DNA of 45,345 bases, taken from the NCBI GenBank assembly GCA_021159335.1, contig JAGGRZ010000080.1, forward strand, positions 1 to 45,345, given 5' to 3'. Made by a program: the position numbers and the translations under genes. The DNA comes from a bacterium (lineage in GTDB: Bacteria > UBP14 > UBA6098 > B30-G16). The notes beneath the pieces were generated by a model that saw only the letters and a program-made list of their open reading frames with translations, was not told the origin of the DNA and did not search any database. This document shows positions 17,447-27,227 of the stretch, piece by piece (positions within the stretch are counted from its first letter, which is position 1; the number at the start of each line of letters is the position of its first letter).

Positions 17447-20400
17447 ATGCCAGTGCAATTCGCAATAAAGGACAAAAAGGATGAGGCACAGAAATTTACG
17501 GCTATTCAGGTCAGGCTTGCAAGCCCTGACACTATTCGTTCGTGGAGCTATGGCGAGGTTACTCGCCCTGAGACAATAAACTATCGGACTTTTAAGCCTG
17601 AAAATGATGGTCTTTTCTGTCAAAAAATCTTTGGTCCCGTAAGGGATTTTGAGTGTGCATGCGGGAAGTATAAAGGTAGCCGATACAAAGGTGTTGTGTG
17701 CGACCGCTGCGGTGTTGAGGTTACCCATTCGCGCGTCAGGCGTGAGAGAATGGGACACATTGAGCTTGCAGTTCCAGTAACCCACATATGGTATGTGAGA
17801 ACAACACCCTCATACATAGGAACACTTCTCGGACTTTCGTATACTCAGCTTGACCAGATAATCTACTACGAGAGCTACATAGTTACTGACCCTGGTGACC
17901 CAGCGGTTACAGGCCTGAAATACAAGCAGCTTCTCTCAGAGCAGGAATACAGGGAGCTTAAGGCCAAGGGGCTTGAGTTCGAGGCGATGATGGGTGCTCC
18001 CGCAATAAAGAAACTTCTTCAGCAAATAAAACTTGATGAGATTGCTGCCGAACTGCGCTCAAAAATAAATCTTGAGAAAACCGAGCAGCAGAGAAAGATT
18101 TTGCTTAAAAGACTTTCAGTAGTCGAGGCTTTCAGGCTATCTGGCAACAGACCCGAATGGATGGTTCTTGAGGTTATACCGGTATTGCCACCAGAGCTTA
18201 GACCGTTAATCCCACTTGAAGGCGGAAGGTTTGCTACATCGGACCTTAACGATTTGTATAGAAGGCTTATCAACAGGAACAACAGACTCAAAAAGCTTAT
18301 AGAGATACAGGCTCCTGAGGTTATACTGCGCAACGAAAAGAGAATGCTTCAGGAAGCGGTGGATGCGCTTATAGAGAATGGTAAGGTTACCACTGCGGTA
18401 AGAGGACAGAACAAAAGACCACTTAAGTCGCTCTCGGACTTCCTGAGGGGCAAGCAAGGCAGGTTCCGCCAAAACCTTCTCGGTAAGCGAGTTGATTACT
18501 CGGGAAGAGCAGTTATAGTTGTTAACCCTAACCTTAAAATCTGGCAATGCGGACTTCCCAAGACTATGGCGCTCGAACTTTTCAAGCCATTCTTGATAAG
18601 GAAGCTTGAGGAGAAAGGTATAACGCAGAATCCTAAGACAGCTAAAAAGTATGTCGAGCGTGCTCGTCCTGAGGTCTGGGACCTTCTCGAGGAGGTTACA
18701 AAGGACCATCCGGTGCTGCTAAACCGTGCACCAACACTTCACAGACTCTCGATTCAGGCTTTCTATCCTGTATTGGTGGAGGGTAAGGCAATTCAGATAC
18801 ATCCCTTAGTCTGTGCCGCGTTCAATGCTGATTTCGACGGTGACCAGATGGCTGTTCATGTTCCGCTGGGATTTGAAGCACAACTCGAAAGCCACATTCT
18901 TATGATTTCTTCGAACAACATTCTTTTACCGGCAAACGGTAGTCCTATAGCATCGCCGAGCCAAGACATGGTTCTTGGTATATACTACATGACTAAGATG
19001 AAACCTGGCGATAAAGGCGAGGGTAAAGTATTCTCATCGCCTGAGGAAGCAATTATAGCTTACGATCAGGGTCTTGTTGGCGTGCATGCGAAGATTTTCG
19101 TCAGGATGCCAGCTCAGAAGTTCCACTTCGTTGTCGAGGATGGGATGAAGGTGAACGAGGGTGACCTTATAGCACGAATTCCTAAGTATCCTCGCAGGAT
19201 AAAGAAGAGAGGAAGAGAGAAGAAGTTTGAGATAGACTATGTCGATATAAAGGCTCCAGCTGCAGGTACGGTCAAACTCAATATCAGTGTGGATATTAAG
19301 AGAAATTCAGTTGTTACTATAACTTCCGAGGATGGAACAGAGCATGCGATAAGGGTTCCTCATGCTTATGTGGAGACTACTGTAGGAAGAGTTCTTTTCA
19401 ACAGCATTCTGCCACCGGAACTCGGGTTCAGGAATCAGCTTATGAAGAAGAGTACACTTAAGCAGCTTATATCCGAAGCGTATGATATAGTTGGCATAAA
19501 GAGGACTGCGGAATTTCTTGACAGGATTAAGGAGTTCGGCTTTGAGGCAGCTACTAATGGCTCGATATCCATAGGTATGGATGACCTTATAGTTCCTCCT
19601 GAGAAGGAGAAGCTTATTGCCAAAGCTCGAAAGGAGATAAAGAAGATTCTTGAGCTTCGTCAGAAGGGTGTTATAACCGAAAAGGAACGATATAACAATG
19701 TGATAAGCGTTTGGATGTCCACGCAGGAGCAAATTACCAAAGCGTTATTCGATGTACTTTCGAAACATAAAGGCGGTTTTAACCCTCTTGCTATGATGGT
19801 TGATTCAGGAGCGCGAGGCAGCCAGGACCAGATAAGACAGCTTTCGGCACTAAGAGGGCTTATGAGCAAGCCTCAGAAAAGAATGGTAGCCCAAACCATT
19901 ATTGAGACCCCCATCCTCTCGAGTTTCAGAGATGGGTTGACGATGATAGAGTACTTCATCTCGAGCCATGGTCAGCGTAAGGGATTAGCTGATACCGCAC
20001 TTAAAACAGCTGATGCCGGATATCTAACGCGCAGGCTCGTGGATGTTGCTCAGGATGTTTACATTACTGAGGAGGATTGCGGTACCATTCGAGGAATCGA
20101 GCGGAGAGCTCTTAAGGACGGAGAGAAAGTTATAATACCTTTAAGAGATAGGATTATGGGCAGGTATGCCGCCGAGGATGTTTACGACCCTGTTACTGGC
20201 GAGATTCTGGTTGAGATGAATCAATACATTACTCCAGAACTGGCGCGTCTTATCGAGGACAGAGGGATAGAATCAGTGAGAATTCGTTCGGTTCTTACCT
20301 GTGAGTCTCGTCGGGGAGTTTGTGCCAAATGTTTTGGTATGGACATGGCTACGAGACAACCAGTTTCGATCGGAGAAGCAGTGGGAATAATAGCTGGAGA

Positions 20401-21826
20401 GAGTATAGGTGAACCTGGAACCCAGCTTACGCTGAGGACATTCCACATTGGTGGAATAGCGGCTGCTGAGACGGAGCAAACCGCATTGGTCACGCGTTAT
20501 GCAGGGAAAGTAGAGTATAGTCATCTTAAAGTTGTGCCTGACCCGGAAGGAAGAGGTAAAGGTATTGTTATGAATAGAACTGGTGCGCTCATTCTTACGG
20601 ATAAGCAAGGGCTTAAACATAAGTATGAGGTTCCTTACGGCGCAAGGCTTATGGTGGAACATCAGCAGGAGGTTGAAAAGGGCGATACTCTCTACGAATG
20701 GGACCCTTACATTAACCCTATTCTTTCCGATGTTGAGGGTGAAGTTGAGCTGGTCGACATAGTTGAGGATGTAACGGTAAAGGAGATGGTCGATGAGGCG
20801 ACGATGACGAGGGAGCTCGTTGTTATTCAGTTCAGGGAAAAGAAGCTCAATCCGAGGGTACTCATAAAGAAGGACGGCAAGGTTATTGCAACCTATTATC
20901 TACCGACGGATGCGCACATACTCGTTAAGAATGGTCAGCATGTGAAACCGGGGCAGCCGCTGGCGAAGCTTCTGCGCGCTATAATGAAGACGAGAGACAT
21001 TACTGGTGGTCTTCCGCGTGTTACCGAGCTTTTCGAAGCGAGAAAACCTAAGAATCCAGCGATAATAGCTGAGATAACGGGCACGGTGAAATTCCTCGGT
21101 GAGTCCACCAAGAAGCCCGGATTTAACCTCATAATCTACGGTGACCAGGGTGAGGTGATGGAGTACTTCATTCCGCGAGGTAAGCATATTCTCGTTCAGG
21201 ATGGTGACCATGTTGAAGCTGGTCAGAAACTCGCTGACGGTTCGATAATACCTCATGACATTCTGCGCATAAAGGGTGAGGAAGCAGTAATGAATTACCT
21301 TCTCGATGAAATTCAGAAGGTTTACGCATTTCAGGGCGTTTCCATAAACGACAAGCACATTGAGATAATAATCCGTCAGATGCTTCGCAAAGTTCTAATT
21401 ATCGATGGTGGCGACACAAAGTTCCTTGAAGGTGAGCAAGTTGACAGATATAGAGTTATCGAGGAGAACGCACGAGTACAGGCGCAGGGTGGTCGTCCGG
21501 CGACATTCCAGCCACTACTTTTGAGCATCACGCGAGCAAGCCTTACCACGGAGAGCTTTATCTCGGCAGCTTCTTTCCAGGAGACTGTAAGGGTTCTTAC
21601 ACAAGCTGTTGTTGCTGGAAAGATAGATTATCTGCGTGGGCTCAAAGAAAACATAATTATAGGCAGACTTATTCCAGCAGGAACCGGATTCAGGAAATAC
21701 GCGAAGATACGACCTGATACGAAACCATTGGACGAGTCCGAAGAGCGCGACTTCATGGAAAAGCACTTCGTTATTGTGACACCTGAGGAAATAGAAGAAA
21801 GGCATCAACTCCCTATAGAGCAGTGA
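17447..21826 (+). CDS. rpoC: DNA-directed RNA polymerase subunit beta'
   Basis: This 1459-residue protein carries the catalytic Mg site NADFDGDQ at residues 460-467 (D462, D464, D466). Zinc site 1 has C70, C72, C85 and C88, the same numbering as E. coli; zinc site 2 has C878, C952, C959 and C962. The bridge-helix region ([23 protein letters not shown]) and trigger-loop region ([20 protein letters not shown]) are intact. TGGGGGTGA lies before the ATG. It is fused to no other subunit. The gene is followed by rpsL after 84 bases in the same operon. Confidence 0.99.
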   Translation: MPVQFAIKDKKDEAQKFTAIQVRLASPDTIRSWSYGEVTRPETINYRTFKPENDGLFCQKIFGPVRDFECACGKYKGSRYKGVVCDRCGVEVTHSRVRRERMGHIELAVPVTHIWYVRTTPSYIGTLLGLSYTQLDQIIYYESYIVTDPGDPAVTGLKYKQLLSEQEYRELKAKGLEFEAMMGAPAIKKLLQQIKLDEIAAELRSKINLEKTEQQRKILLKRLSVVEAFRLSGNRPEWMVLEVIPVLPPELRPLIPLEGGRFATSDLNDLYRRLINRNNRLKKLIEIQAPEVILRNEKRMLQEAVDALIENGKVTTAVRGQNKRPLKSLSDFLRGKQGRFRQNLLGKRVDYSGRAVIVVNPNLKIWQCGLPKTMALELFKPFLIRKLEEKGITQNPKTAKKYVERARPEVWDLLEEVTKDHPVLLNRAPTLHRLSIQAFYPVLVEGKAIQIHPLVCAAFNADFDGDQMAVHVPLGFEAQLESHILMISSNNILLPANGSPIASPSQDMVLGIYYMTKMKPGDKGEGKVFSSPEEAIIAYDQGLVGVHAKIFVRMPAQKFHFVVEDGMKVNEGDLIARIPKYPRRIKKRGREKKFEIDYVDIKAPAAGTVKLNISVDIKRNSVVTITSEDGTEHAIRVPHAYVETTVGRVLFNSILPPELGFRNQLMKKSTLKQLISEAYDIVGIKRTAEFLDRIKEFGFEAATNGSISIGMDDLIVPPEKEKLIAKARKEIKKILELRQKGVITEKERYNNVISVWMSTQEQITKALFDVLSKHKGGFNPLAMMVDSGARGSQDQIRQLSALRGLMSKPQKRMVAQTIIETPILSSFRDGLTMIEYFISSHGQRKGLADTALKTADAGYLTRRLVDVAQDVYITEEDCGTIRGIERRALKDGEKVIIPLRDRIMGRYAAEDVYDPVTGEILVEMNQYITPELARLIEDRGIESVRIRSVLTCESRRGVCAKCFGMDMATRQPVSIGEAVGIIAGESIGEPGTQLTLRTFHIGGIAAAETEQTALVTRYAGKVEYSHLKVVPDPEGRGKGIVMNRTGALILTDKQGLKHKYEVPYGARLMVEHQQEVEKGDTLYEWDPYINPILSDVEGEVELVDIVEDVTVKEMVDEATMTRELVVIQFREKKLNPRVLIKKDGKVIATYYLPTDAHILVKNGQHVKPGQPLAKLLRAIMKTRDITGGLPRVTELFEARKPKNPAIIAEITGTVKFLGESTKKPGFNLIIYGDQGEVMEYFIPRGKHILVQDGDHVEAGQKLADGSIIPHDILRIKGEEAVMNYLLDEIQKVYAFQGVSINDKHIEIIIRQMLRKVLIIDGGDTKFLEGEQVDRYRVIEENARVQAQGGRPATFQPLLLSITRASLTTESFISAASFQETVRVLTQAVVAGKIDYLRGLKENIIIGRLIPAGTGFRKYAKIRPDTKPLDESEERDFMEKHFVIVTPEEIEERHQLPIEQ

Positions 21827-21910
21827 TTTTTACTTGCGAGCAGGGCTTTTATAGGTAAATTTGGGAACTGATATAAATTTTGGAAAATAAAATTTTGGAG
21901 GAGAAAGATT

Positions 21911-22285
21911 ATGCCAACGATAAATCAATTAGTTAGATCGCCAAGGAAGAAGGTAACGAAGAAGTCTAAGTCGCCGGCACTTCAGGGTTGTCCCCAGAAG
22001 CGAGGCGTTTGCATAAGGGTTTATACCATGACGCCCAAAAAGCCTAATTCCGCGCTAAGAAAGATAGCGCGAGTAAGACTTACGAATGGTATAGAAGTTA
22101 CGGCTTACATTCCTGGCGAGGGACACAACCTTCAGGAACACTCCATAGTTCTCGTTAGAGGCGGGAGAGTCAAGGATTTGCCGGGTGTTAGATATCACAT
22201 TATCCGTGGTGCGCTTGACGCGAGCGGTGTCGAGGGGCGCAGAAAAGCGCGGTCAAAGTACGGAACCAAAAAGCCCAAGAAATAG
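21911..22285 (+). CDS. rpsL: 30S ribosomal protein S12
   Basis: This 124-residue S12 sits at the decoding centre. The conserved [15 protein letters not shown] and [19 protein letters not shown] blocks are present with Lys at the usual streptomycin-determining positions, so the sequence is of the sensitive type. TTGGAGGAGAAAG gives a strong ribosome site. In most bacteria rpsL is followed by rpsG, fusA and tuf; here a lipoprotein gene follows after 41 bases, so the str operon is split. There is no terminator between rpoC and rpsL. Confidence 0.98.
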   Translation: MPTINQLVRSPRKKVTKKSKSPALQGCPQKRGVCIRVYTMTPKKPNSALRKIARVRLTNGIEVTAYIPGEGHNLQEHSIVLVRGGRVKDLPGVRYHIIRGALDASGVEGRRKARSKYGTKKPKK

Positions 22286-22326
22286 TTTTTTGTCTTAGTT
22301 TCTGAAATCAAAGCTGGGGGGATAAA

Positions 22327-23034
22327 ATGCGTTCAAGGGGTGAACTGGCTATTTTATTGATATTTGTATTTTTTGCTTTTTTTGCGGGATGCTCGTGGTT
22401 CAAGCTTAACGAGGCTGAATACTCCAAAAAGGCTGATGAGGCATACTCCAAGGGACTTTACAAGGTAGCAAGGCTCTACTATAAAACTCTTGTGGTTAAA
22501 TTTCCCGAATCTGAGAAAGCGGATTTTTATAAAGAAAGGCTTGCTGACATACTTGTGCAGCTCGCTCTTACTGCGCCCAAAGACAAACTTGTTGATACAT
22601 ATTTACACGAGATAGAAGCATTAAATCTTCCCGCCAATGATACCGTTCTTTCGTGGCTTAAATATCGTAGAGCCAAAAAAGTAGAGAATGAGTCGGAACG
22701 AGATAAGCTCCTTTCGGAGATAACCTACGACCAATACCTTCTTGCAGCTCAGTACGAACTTAACAGAAGCAAGTTTCCGGAGGCTTTGACAATATATGAG
22801 GATGCCATAAAGTATCACAAAGGCGAAAAAGAGCTTTATAAAGCGCTATTTCTTGCAGGGTTTATTTCCTCGGAGTATGTTAAGGATACAGCAGCCGCAA
22901 GAAAATATTTCGAAGAAGTGGTAAAGAATTATCCCGACTGCGACCTTGCAGATGATGCTCAATGGATGCTGAATAACATGGGTAAACCACCTGAGGAGGT
23001 GATGTTCCTGCCGGATACCGCAACTAAAAAGTAA
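22327..23034 (+). CDS. BamD-like outer-membrane lipoprotein with TPR-type repeats
   Basis: This 235-residue protein has a lipoprotein signal peptide with lipobox FAGC (C22). The mature part is helical: residues 31-65 (ADEAYSKGLYKVARLYYKTL ... FPESEKADFYKERLADI) and 187-215 (ARKYFEEVVKNYPDCDLADD) read as TPR hairpins of the kind found in BamD, YbgF/CpoB and similar lipoproteins. The length is close to BamD, but I do not see enough to call it BamD itself. A GGGGGG ribosome site lies upstream. It is the last gene of the rpoBC-rpsL operon and is closed by the terminator at 23074-23098. A role in outer-membrane assembly is plausible but inferred. Confidence 0.75.
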   Translation: MRSRGELAILLIFVFFAFFAGCSWFKLNEAEYSKKADEAYSKGLYKVARLYYKTLVVKFPESEKADFYKERLADILVQLALTAPKDKLVDTYLHEIEALNLPANDTVLSWLKYRRAKKVENESERDKLLSEITYDQYLLAAQYELNRSKFPEALTIYEDAIKYHKGEKELYKALFLAGFISSEYVKDTAAARKYFEEVVKNYPDCDLADDAQWMLNNMGKPPEEVMFLPDTATKK

Positions 23035-23073
23035 AGACAACTCGGTTTAAATAGGATTTGAAATTTTTGTCTG

Positions 23074-23098
23074 GCCTTGCCGATGGGCAGGGCTTTTT
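23074..23098 (+). terminator. Intrinsic terminator ending the rpo/rpsL operon
   Basis: GCCTTGCC (23074-23081) pairs with GGCAGGGC (23086-23093), eight pairs including one G-U, with a GATG loop and TTTTT immediately after. Confidence 0.85.
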
Positions 23099-23132
23099 AA
23101 TGGCTTGTTCTTGTGGCTAAGTGAGAATTGGC

Positions 23133-23161
23133 TTGAAAATAGTGTGTTTCGGAATTATTAT
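23133..23161 (+). promoter_or_regulatory. Putative promoter for the small lipoprotein and lipM-like genes
   Basis: TTGAAA (23133-23138) and TATTAT (23156-23161) are spaced by 17 bases, just after the upstream terminator and 38 bases before the start codon at 23200. Confidence 0.55.
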
Positions 23162-23199
23162 AATCCAGCTAATTTATGAAAATAGCGGAGGGCGAGAAT

Positions 23200-23601
23200 A
23201 TGAGGAGAGCATTGCTTTTGATTTATATGATTTTGCTTGCCGGGATATTGTTTGGTTGTGCGTCAGCGGCACCAGCAAAGAAGAAAGAAGCACAGCCGCC
23301 GCAAACAAAGATGACCCCAGATGATTTCGTCAATCTCTATGTTGACCTGTCAATCGTTGCAGAAAAATTCCTTGAGGACAGCGTTAGACTTGCGCAAGCG
23401 CAGGATAGCGTATTTAAACTTCACAATGTCACCCGGCAAAGGTTTGAGGAGTTCAGGAAAATGATTGATGAGGACCCGCAGAAATGGGGCTTTATATGGC
23501 AGAAAATAATTAAAAAACTCGAGGAACTGGATAAGAAGAATAGCGAAAGCACTATAGAGGAAAAGAGTAAGCCAGCCAAGGAACAATCCGGTGAAGAATG
23601 A
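23200..23601 (+). CDS. Small lipoprotein, DUF4296-like
   Basis: This 133-residue protein has a lipoprotein signal peptide with C20 in LFGC. A low-complexity Lys/Ala/Pro stretch follows, then a helical domain (PDDFVNLYVDLSIVAEKFLE ... FRKMIDEDPQKWGFIWQKI) that recalls DUF4296 lipoproteins of Bacteroidetes, which pair short helices in the same way. The tail is highly charged. I chose the ATG at 23200 because GGAGGG (23187-23192) is well placed; an upstream in-frame ATG at 23176 has no such site. It overlaps the next gene by four bases (ATGA), so the two are translationally coupled. Function unknown. Confidence 0.7.
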   Translation: MRRALLLIYMILLAGILFGCASAAPAKKKEAQPPQTKMTPDDFVNLYVDLSIVAEKFLEDSVRLAQAQDSVFKLHNVTRQRFEEFRKMIDEDPQKWGFIWQKIIKKLEELDKKNSESTIEEKSKPAKEQSGEE

Positions 23602-24365
23602 ACAGGACTACCATACCATCTTTTCTTAAAGATTGTAAAGAAGTAATATTTTCAGGGGACAGATGGCTTGTTGTTGTTGACCCACCGCTTTCCGGTGAAG
23701 AGAATATGGATAGGGACCGGAAGCTTCTTGAGTGGGCTTACAGAGACCAATGGGCCGTTCCAGTGCTTCGATTTTTCCAATGGCGACCGCCGGCGGTGTC
23801 CATAGGTTTTATGCAGCCGTTTGAGCAGATAGATATTAATAAATGTAATAGGCTTGGTATAGATGTCGTCAGGCGCCCAACGGGTGGTAAAGCTATATAT
23901 CATCACACTGAATTCACATACTCTGTGACACTTCCGCCCTATCATCCCCTTGCGAAGATGAGTGTTCTTGAAACCTACAATTTCATTAGCCGCGCGCTGG
24001 CATTGGGATTAAGATACATTGGCATAAATGCAAAGCTTTCGCACGGAAGCCCAAAGGTTTCAAAAAGAAACCCATCATGTTTCTCGTCGACATCGCGTTA
24101 CGAGATAGTGGTTGACGGCAAGAAGTTGGTTGGTAGTGCTCAAAGGCGCCGTTTTGGCGCAGTCCTTCAACAGGGTTCAATTATAGCTGGTCCTCAGTAT
24201 CTTTTGCTTTCGGAGCTGGTGGCACAGGATGGTGAACTGGTCAGCAAAGAGCTTCAGGAGCACAGCACTTATATTGAGAAAGTTTTAGGCTACATTCCGC
24301 TATACGAAGATTTTGTTGAGGCTATTTTGCGTGGCTTTAGTCGTGCTTTTGAGACTTCTGCCTGA
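23598..24365 (+). CDS. LipM-type octanoyltransferase (lipoate-protein ligase A family)
   Basis: This 255-residue protein belongs to the biotin/lipoate transferase fold. RRPTGGKAIYHHTEFTYSV is the substrate-loop motif of the family, and VDGKKLVGSAQRR carries the conserved Lys (K176). C161 in NPSCFSSTSRYEI aligns with the acyl-thioester Cys of LipM, and the GAVLQQGSI block is also LipM-like. This favours transfer of octanoate from acyl carrier protein to a lipoyl domain rather than ATP-dependent lipoate ligation. The C-terminal accessory domain of classical LplA is absent. LipA, GcvH and dehydrogenase E2 genes are not in the window. A GcvH:E2 amidotransferase (LipL) is the main alternative. Confidence 0.8.
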   Translation: MNRTTIPSFLKDCKEVIFSGDRWLVVVDPPLSGEENMDRDRKLLEWAYRDQWAVPVLRFFQWRPPAVSIGFMQPFEQIDINKCNRLGIDVVRRPTGGKAIYHHTEFTYSVTLPPYHPLAKMSVLETYNFISRALALGLRYIGINAKLSHGSPKVSKRNPSCFSSTSRYEIVVDGKKLVGSAQRRRFGAVLQQGSIIAGPQYLLLSELVAQDGELVSKELQEHSTYIEKVLGYIPLYEDFVEAILRGFSRAFETSA

Positions 24366-24375
24366 GTTCTTTGGA

Positions 24376-25443
24376 TTATTTATATTCTTTCGGCTGTTCT
24401 TCGCCTCTTAATACTCGCAGGGCTCCGAGTGCTAAGGCTTCCATTTCGTCCTCACCCGGGAAAATGAAAACTGGTGCGATCCAGTCTATGCGCTCCTTTA
24501 TCCAGTCAATAAACCAGTTGTTGTGTGCTATCCCACCGGTTATAAGTATTGCATCGACCTTGCCAGCAAGAACCGCAGAATACGCTCCTATTTCCTTTGC
24601 GATCTGGTAGGCCATAGCTCTGGCATACAGTTCTGCTTTTTCATCACCAGAATCGATTCTTCTCTTTATTTCTTCCATATCATCGGTTCCAGCAAGAGCT
24701 GTTAGCCCACCACGCTTTATAAGCTGTTGCATCATCTCTTTTTCGGTGTATTTGCCCGAATAGCAAAGCTTTGCCAAGCCCGTTATCGGAAGAGTGCCGC
24801 ATCGTTGAGGCGAAAATGGCCCTTCATCGTTTGCATTATTCACATCGACCATTCTGCCCTTTCTATGGGCAGTTATTGATATCCCGCCGCCGAGGTGGGC
24901 GACAACAAGGTTTAAGTTCTCGTATTTGTCACCTATTTGCTTGGCGTATTTTTTGGCCACCATCTTTATGTTGAGCGCGTGGGCAAGACTTTTTCGCGGT
25001 ATCTCAGGATGACCGGAAATTCTTGCAAGGTCGTCGAATTCATCTACGCTAACCGGGTCAACTATGAAGGCTGGGATTCCGAGCGGCTCGGCGATATCGG
25101 CGGCGAGAAGGCAACCTATGTTGCTTATGTGGTCTGCTTGGACTCGGCCTTCTTTGACATCTTCCTTCATTTTTTCGTTAACATAGTAAGTCCCGGATTC
25201 AAGCGGTTTGAAGGGACCTCCTCGACCGACCACGGCTGACAGAGTTCTAAGGTCAATGGAGCGCCTCTCGAGCACCTCTTTTATTGTCTTGGCTCTAAAA
25301 GGGTATTGTTCCCATGTGCTTTCGAATTTGGATAGCTCCTCTACTGGGTGTTTTATTGATTCAGTGAATACAGGCGTTTCATCTTCAAAAAGAGCTATTT
25401 TTGTTGAGGTTGAACCGGGGTTGATGGCTAATATTTTGTACAT
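24376..25443 (-). CDS. buk: Butyrate kinase
   Basis: This 355-residue enzyme converts butyryl phosphate plus ADP to butyrate plus ATP, or works in reverse, in the cytoplasm. The ASKHA fold motifs are clear: INPGSTSTKIALFED at the start, VVGRGGPFKPLESGTY, VAHLGGGISITAHRKGRMVD with NNANDEGPFSPQR, and ILITGGIAHN in the adenosine motif. I chose the ATG at 25443 because AAAGGAGGTCCT lies directly before it; the longer frame from 25473 contains this site. Phosphotransbutyrylase, its usual partner, is not adjacent. Branched-chain acyl phosphates are possible substrates too. Its 3' end faces lipM across 10 bases. Confidence 0.93.
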   Translation of the reverse strand: MYKILAINPGSTSTKIALFEDETPVFTESIKHPVEELSKFESTWEQYPFRAKTIKEVLERRSIDLRTLSAVVGRGGPFKPLESGTYYVNEKMKEDVKEGRVQADHISNIGCLLAADIAEPLGIPAFIVDPVSVDEFDDLARISGHPEIPRKSLAHALNIKMVAKKYAKQIGDKYENLNLVVAHLGGGISITAHRKGRMVDVNNANDEGPFSPQRCGTLPITGLAKLCYSGKYTEKEMMQQLIKRGGLTALAGTDDMEEIKRRIDSGDEKAELYARAMAYQIAKEIGAYSAVLAGKVDAILITGGIAHNNWFIDWIKERIDWIAPVFIFPGEDEMEALALGALRVLRGEEQPKEYK

Positions 25444-25467
25444 AGGACCTCCTTTTTGAGAACACAC

Positions 25468-25495
25468 TTGCAATTCACTATGTGAGTATTAATAT
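25468..25495 (+). promoter_or_regulatory. Possible promoter for the PP-loop gene
   Basis: TTGCAA (25468-25473) and TAATAT (25490-25495), 16 bases apart, lie in the divergent spacer between buk and the gene starting at 25520. Both elements are imperfect. Confidence 0.3.
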
Positions 25496-25519
25496 TAGAT
25501 TGAATCATCGGGATACAAA

Positions 25520-26521
25520 ATGAAAAATGAGCTTGGAAAATATGATATCGTTCTTCTTTTCTCAGGCGGTCTTGATAGTTTGCTTTCAGCAGCGATACTT
25601 AAAAAGCAAGGGTTGAGTGTATTAGCGCTTAAATTTGTCCATCCTTTTCTCCCCAAGGTACTCGAGCTTTCCGAGAGATTTTATGTTGAGTCACAGGTCG
25701 GGGTTGATGTTCTGGAGGTTCCTACTGATGAGGATTACTTGCGGGTTATTCTGAATCCTCGCTTCGGTTATGGTTCCAACGCCAATCCATGCCTTGATTG
25801 CAAGATTCACTTTTTTAGGCGAGCGTGGGAGTTTGCCAAGAGAGTTGGTGCTCGTGGTCTTGCTACTGGTGAAGTTCTGGGGCAGAGGCCATTTTCGCAG
25901 AGGAGGGAAACGTTTTACCTTATCGAGAAAGAAGCTGGAGTTTCGAGGATGGTTGTGCGGCCACTTTGCGCGAAACTTTTACGACCATCAGTGCTTGAGG
26001 AATCAGGCATTGTTGACAGAAATTTACTTTATGGCATAAGTGGTCGTTCAAGAAAACGGCAGATGGAGCTGGCAAAACAATTTGGTATAAAAAAGGTTCC
26101 TACACCTGCTGGTGGATGTCTTCTTACCGACCCCGGCTATGCAGCTCGGTTTTTTGACGCCAAATTACATGGGGAAGTTGATTTAAGGAGCTTTCTACTT
26201 CTTAAAGTAGGACGACACATGCGGATTGGCGGGGTTAAGGTCGTCGTCGGGAGGAATGAGCACGAGAACAGGATTTTGCGAGAGAAGTTTTCAAGCGGAT
26301 GTTATGTTCTCGAACCCGTCGACGGTAAGGGACCTACTGTTTTGGTGTGGAAAAATGCTGATGATGAAGTAGTTACGGAAGCGGCACGGGTTCTTGCGCG
26401 TTATGTGAGAGGGCGGAGATATGTTGAGGTGCTTGCGAGGTCTCCATCAGGTGATGAAAGGAAGCTCGTTGTAGAGTCTATGCCGGAAAAATGTGTTGAT
26501 AAGTTATTGATAGGAGATTGA
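25520..26521 (+). CDS. PP-loop ATP pyrophosphatase, tRNA-thiolation-like, with a C-terminal NFACT-R-like region
   Basis: This 333-residue protein starts with an ATP-pyrophosphatase domain: SGGLDS at 15-20, a Cys pair in NPCLDCKIHF (C91, C94) and a third Cys in TPAGGCLLTDP (C200). These resemble MnmA/ThiI-type sulfur-inserting enzymes, in which such Cys bind a cluster or carry sulfur. Residues 222-333 (LLLKVGRHMRIGGVKVVVGR, then NEHEN) resemble the NFACT-R module, a combination I recall for ThiI-like proteins. There is no THUMP domain, so it is not canonical ThiI. The likely role is tRNA or other sulfur modification; the target is unknown. The adjacent tRNA-Leu is on the other strand, so no functional link follows from position. 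Confidence 0.75.
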   Translation: MKNELGKYDIVLLFSGGLDSLLSAAILKKQGLSVLALKFVHPFLPKVLELSERFYVESQVGVDVLEVPTDEDYLRVILNPRFGYGSNANPCLDCKIHFFRRAWEFAKRVGARGLATGEVLGQRPFSQRRETFYLIEKEAGVSRMVVRPLCAKLLRPSVLEESGIVDRNLLYGISGRSRKRQMELAKQFGIKKVPTPAGGCLLTDPGYAARFFDAKLHGEVDLRSFLLLKVGRHMRIGGVKVVVGRNEHENRILREKFSSGCYVLEPVDGKGPTVLVWKNADDEVVTEAARVLARYVRGRRYVEVLARSPSGDERKLVVESMPEKCVDKLLIGD

Positions 26522-26544
26522 CATGAAAAAGATGAGTTTTTTAT

Positions 26545-26629
26545 TGCCGGGGGCGGGACTTGAACCCGCACGAGCATTACGCTCACTAGCCCCTCAAGCT
26601 AGCGCGTCTGCCAATTCCGCCACCCCGGC
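26545..26629 (-). tRNA. tRNA-Leu (anticodon GAG)
   Basis: The 85-base minus-strand cloverleaf has acceptor stem GCCGGGG/CCCCGGC, anticodon stem CTAGC/GCTAG with loop TTGAGGG, a long variable arm (GAGC-GTAAT-GCTC) typical of class II tRNAs, and T arm GCGGG-TTCAAGT-CCCGC. The discriminator base is A, and CCA is not encoded. Confidence 0.97.
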
Positions 26630-26639
26630 GGTCGATGTT

Positions 26640-26668
26640 ATTATATTTATAGGCTCTTTTTAAGTCAA
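26640..26668 (-). promoter_or_regulatory. Strong promoter for tRNA-Leu
   Basis: On the minus strand TTGACT (26663-26668) and a perfect TATAAT (26640-26645) are spaced by exactly 17 bases, ending 10 bases before the tRNA 5' end at 26629. Confidence 0.85.
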
Positions 26669-26687
26669 GAGGATTTTAGGAGGCATC

Positions 26688-27227
26688 ATGGGAAAGCGCG
26701 TTGTAGTGTTTATCGACGGCAGCAATCTTTATCACGGCATGAGAAGTTCGCTTGGGAAAATAAATATTGATTACGCATCATTTGTCAAAAAATTGGTTGG
26801 CGATAGAGAACTTGTGAGAGTGTATTATTATCTTCCTACCGTCAACAAGGACGAAGCCGAGGACCAGTATAAATCTCAGCAGCGCTTTTTATCCTACCTT
26901 CTTGATATACCATACTTTCATGTCAAATTTGGGCGTTTGGCACGTCAGGGCAATCATCTTATAGAAAAGAGTCTTGATGTTCAAATAGCGGTTGATATGG
27001 TTAGATATGCAGCTAACGATTTATATGATATAGCCATACTCGTTAGCGGTGATGGGGACTTTGCACCCGCCGTGGAGGCTATAAAGGAAATGGGGAAACA
27101 AGTTGAAAATGCTTTTTTTCTTAACGAGTCATCTGTTCATTTGAGACAGATTTCCGATAAATTTATAGAATTTACTCCAGAATTTTTGGAGGGGTGTATT
27201 TTTGTTAAGGAGGAAGGCGATAAATGA
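26688..27227 (+). CDS. NYN-domain protein, putative RNase (LabA/DUF88-like)
   Basis: This 179-residue protein is a single NYN/PIN-like domain. Conserved acidic residues are in place: D10 with N13 in VVFIDGSNLYHG, D97 and D103 in KSLDVQIAVDM, and D122/D124 in LVSGDGDFAPAVEAIKEMGK. These build the metal-dependent nuclease centre of PIN-like folds, so RNA cleavage is likely; the substrate is unknown. TTTTAGGAGG precedes the ATG. The stop overlaps the start of the following 690-residue membrane-protein gene by four bases (ATGA), which ties the two products together. There is no toxin-antitoxin-like small partner. Confidence 0.88.
   Translation: MGKRVVVFIDGSNLYHGMRSSLGKINIDYASFVKKLVGDRELVRVYYYLPTVNKDEAEDQYKSQQRFLSYLLDIPYFHVKFGRLARQGNHLIEKSLDVQIAVDMVRYAANDLYDIAILVSGDGDFAPAVEAIKEMGKQVENAFFLNESSVHLRQISDKFIEFTPEFLEGCIFVKEEGDK

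Noticed and set aside
25444-25473. Upstream start for buk
   Set aside because: It includes the AAAGGAGGT ribosome site; the shorter form starts exactly where butyrate kinases do.
26545-26629. Integration site at tRNA-Leu with a mobile element
   Set aside because: No integrase or transposase gene and no visible direct repeat of the tRNA end were found in the following region.
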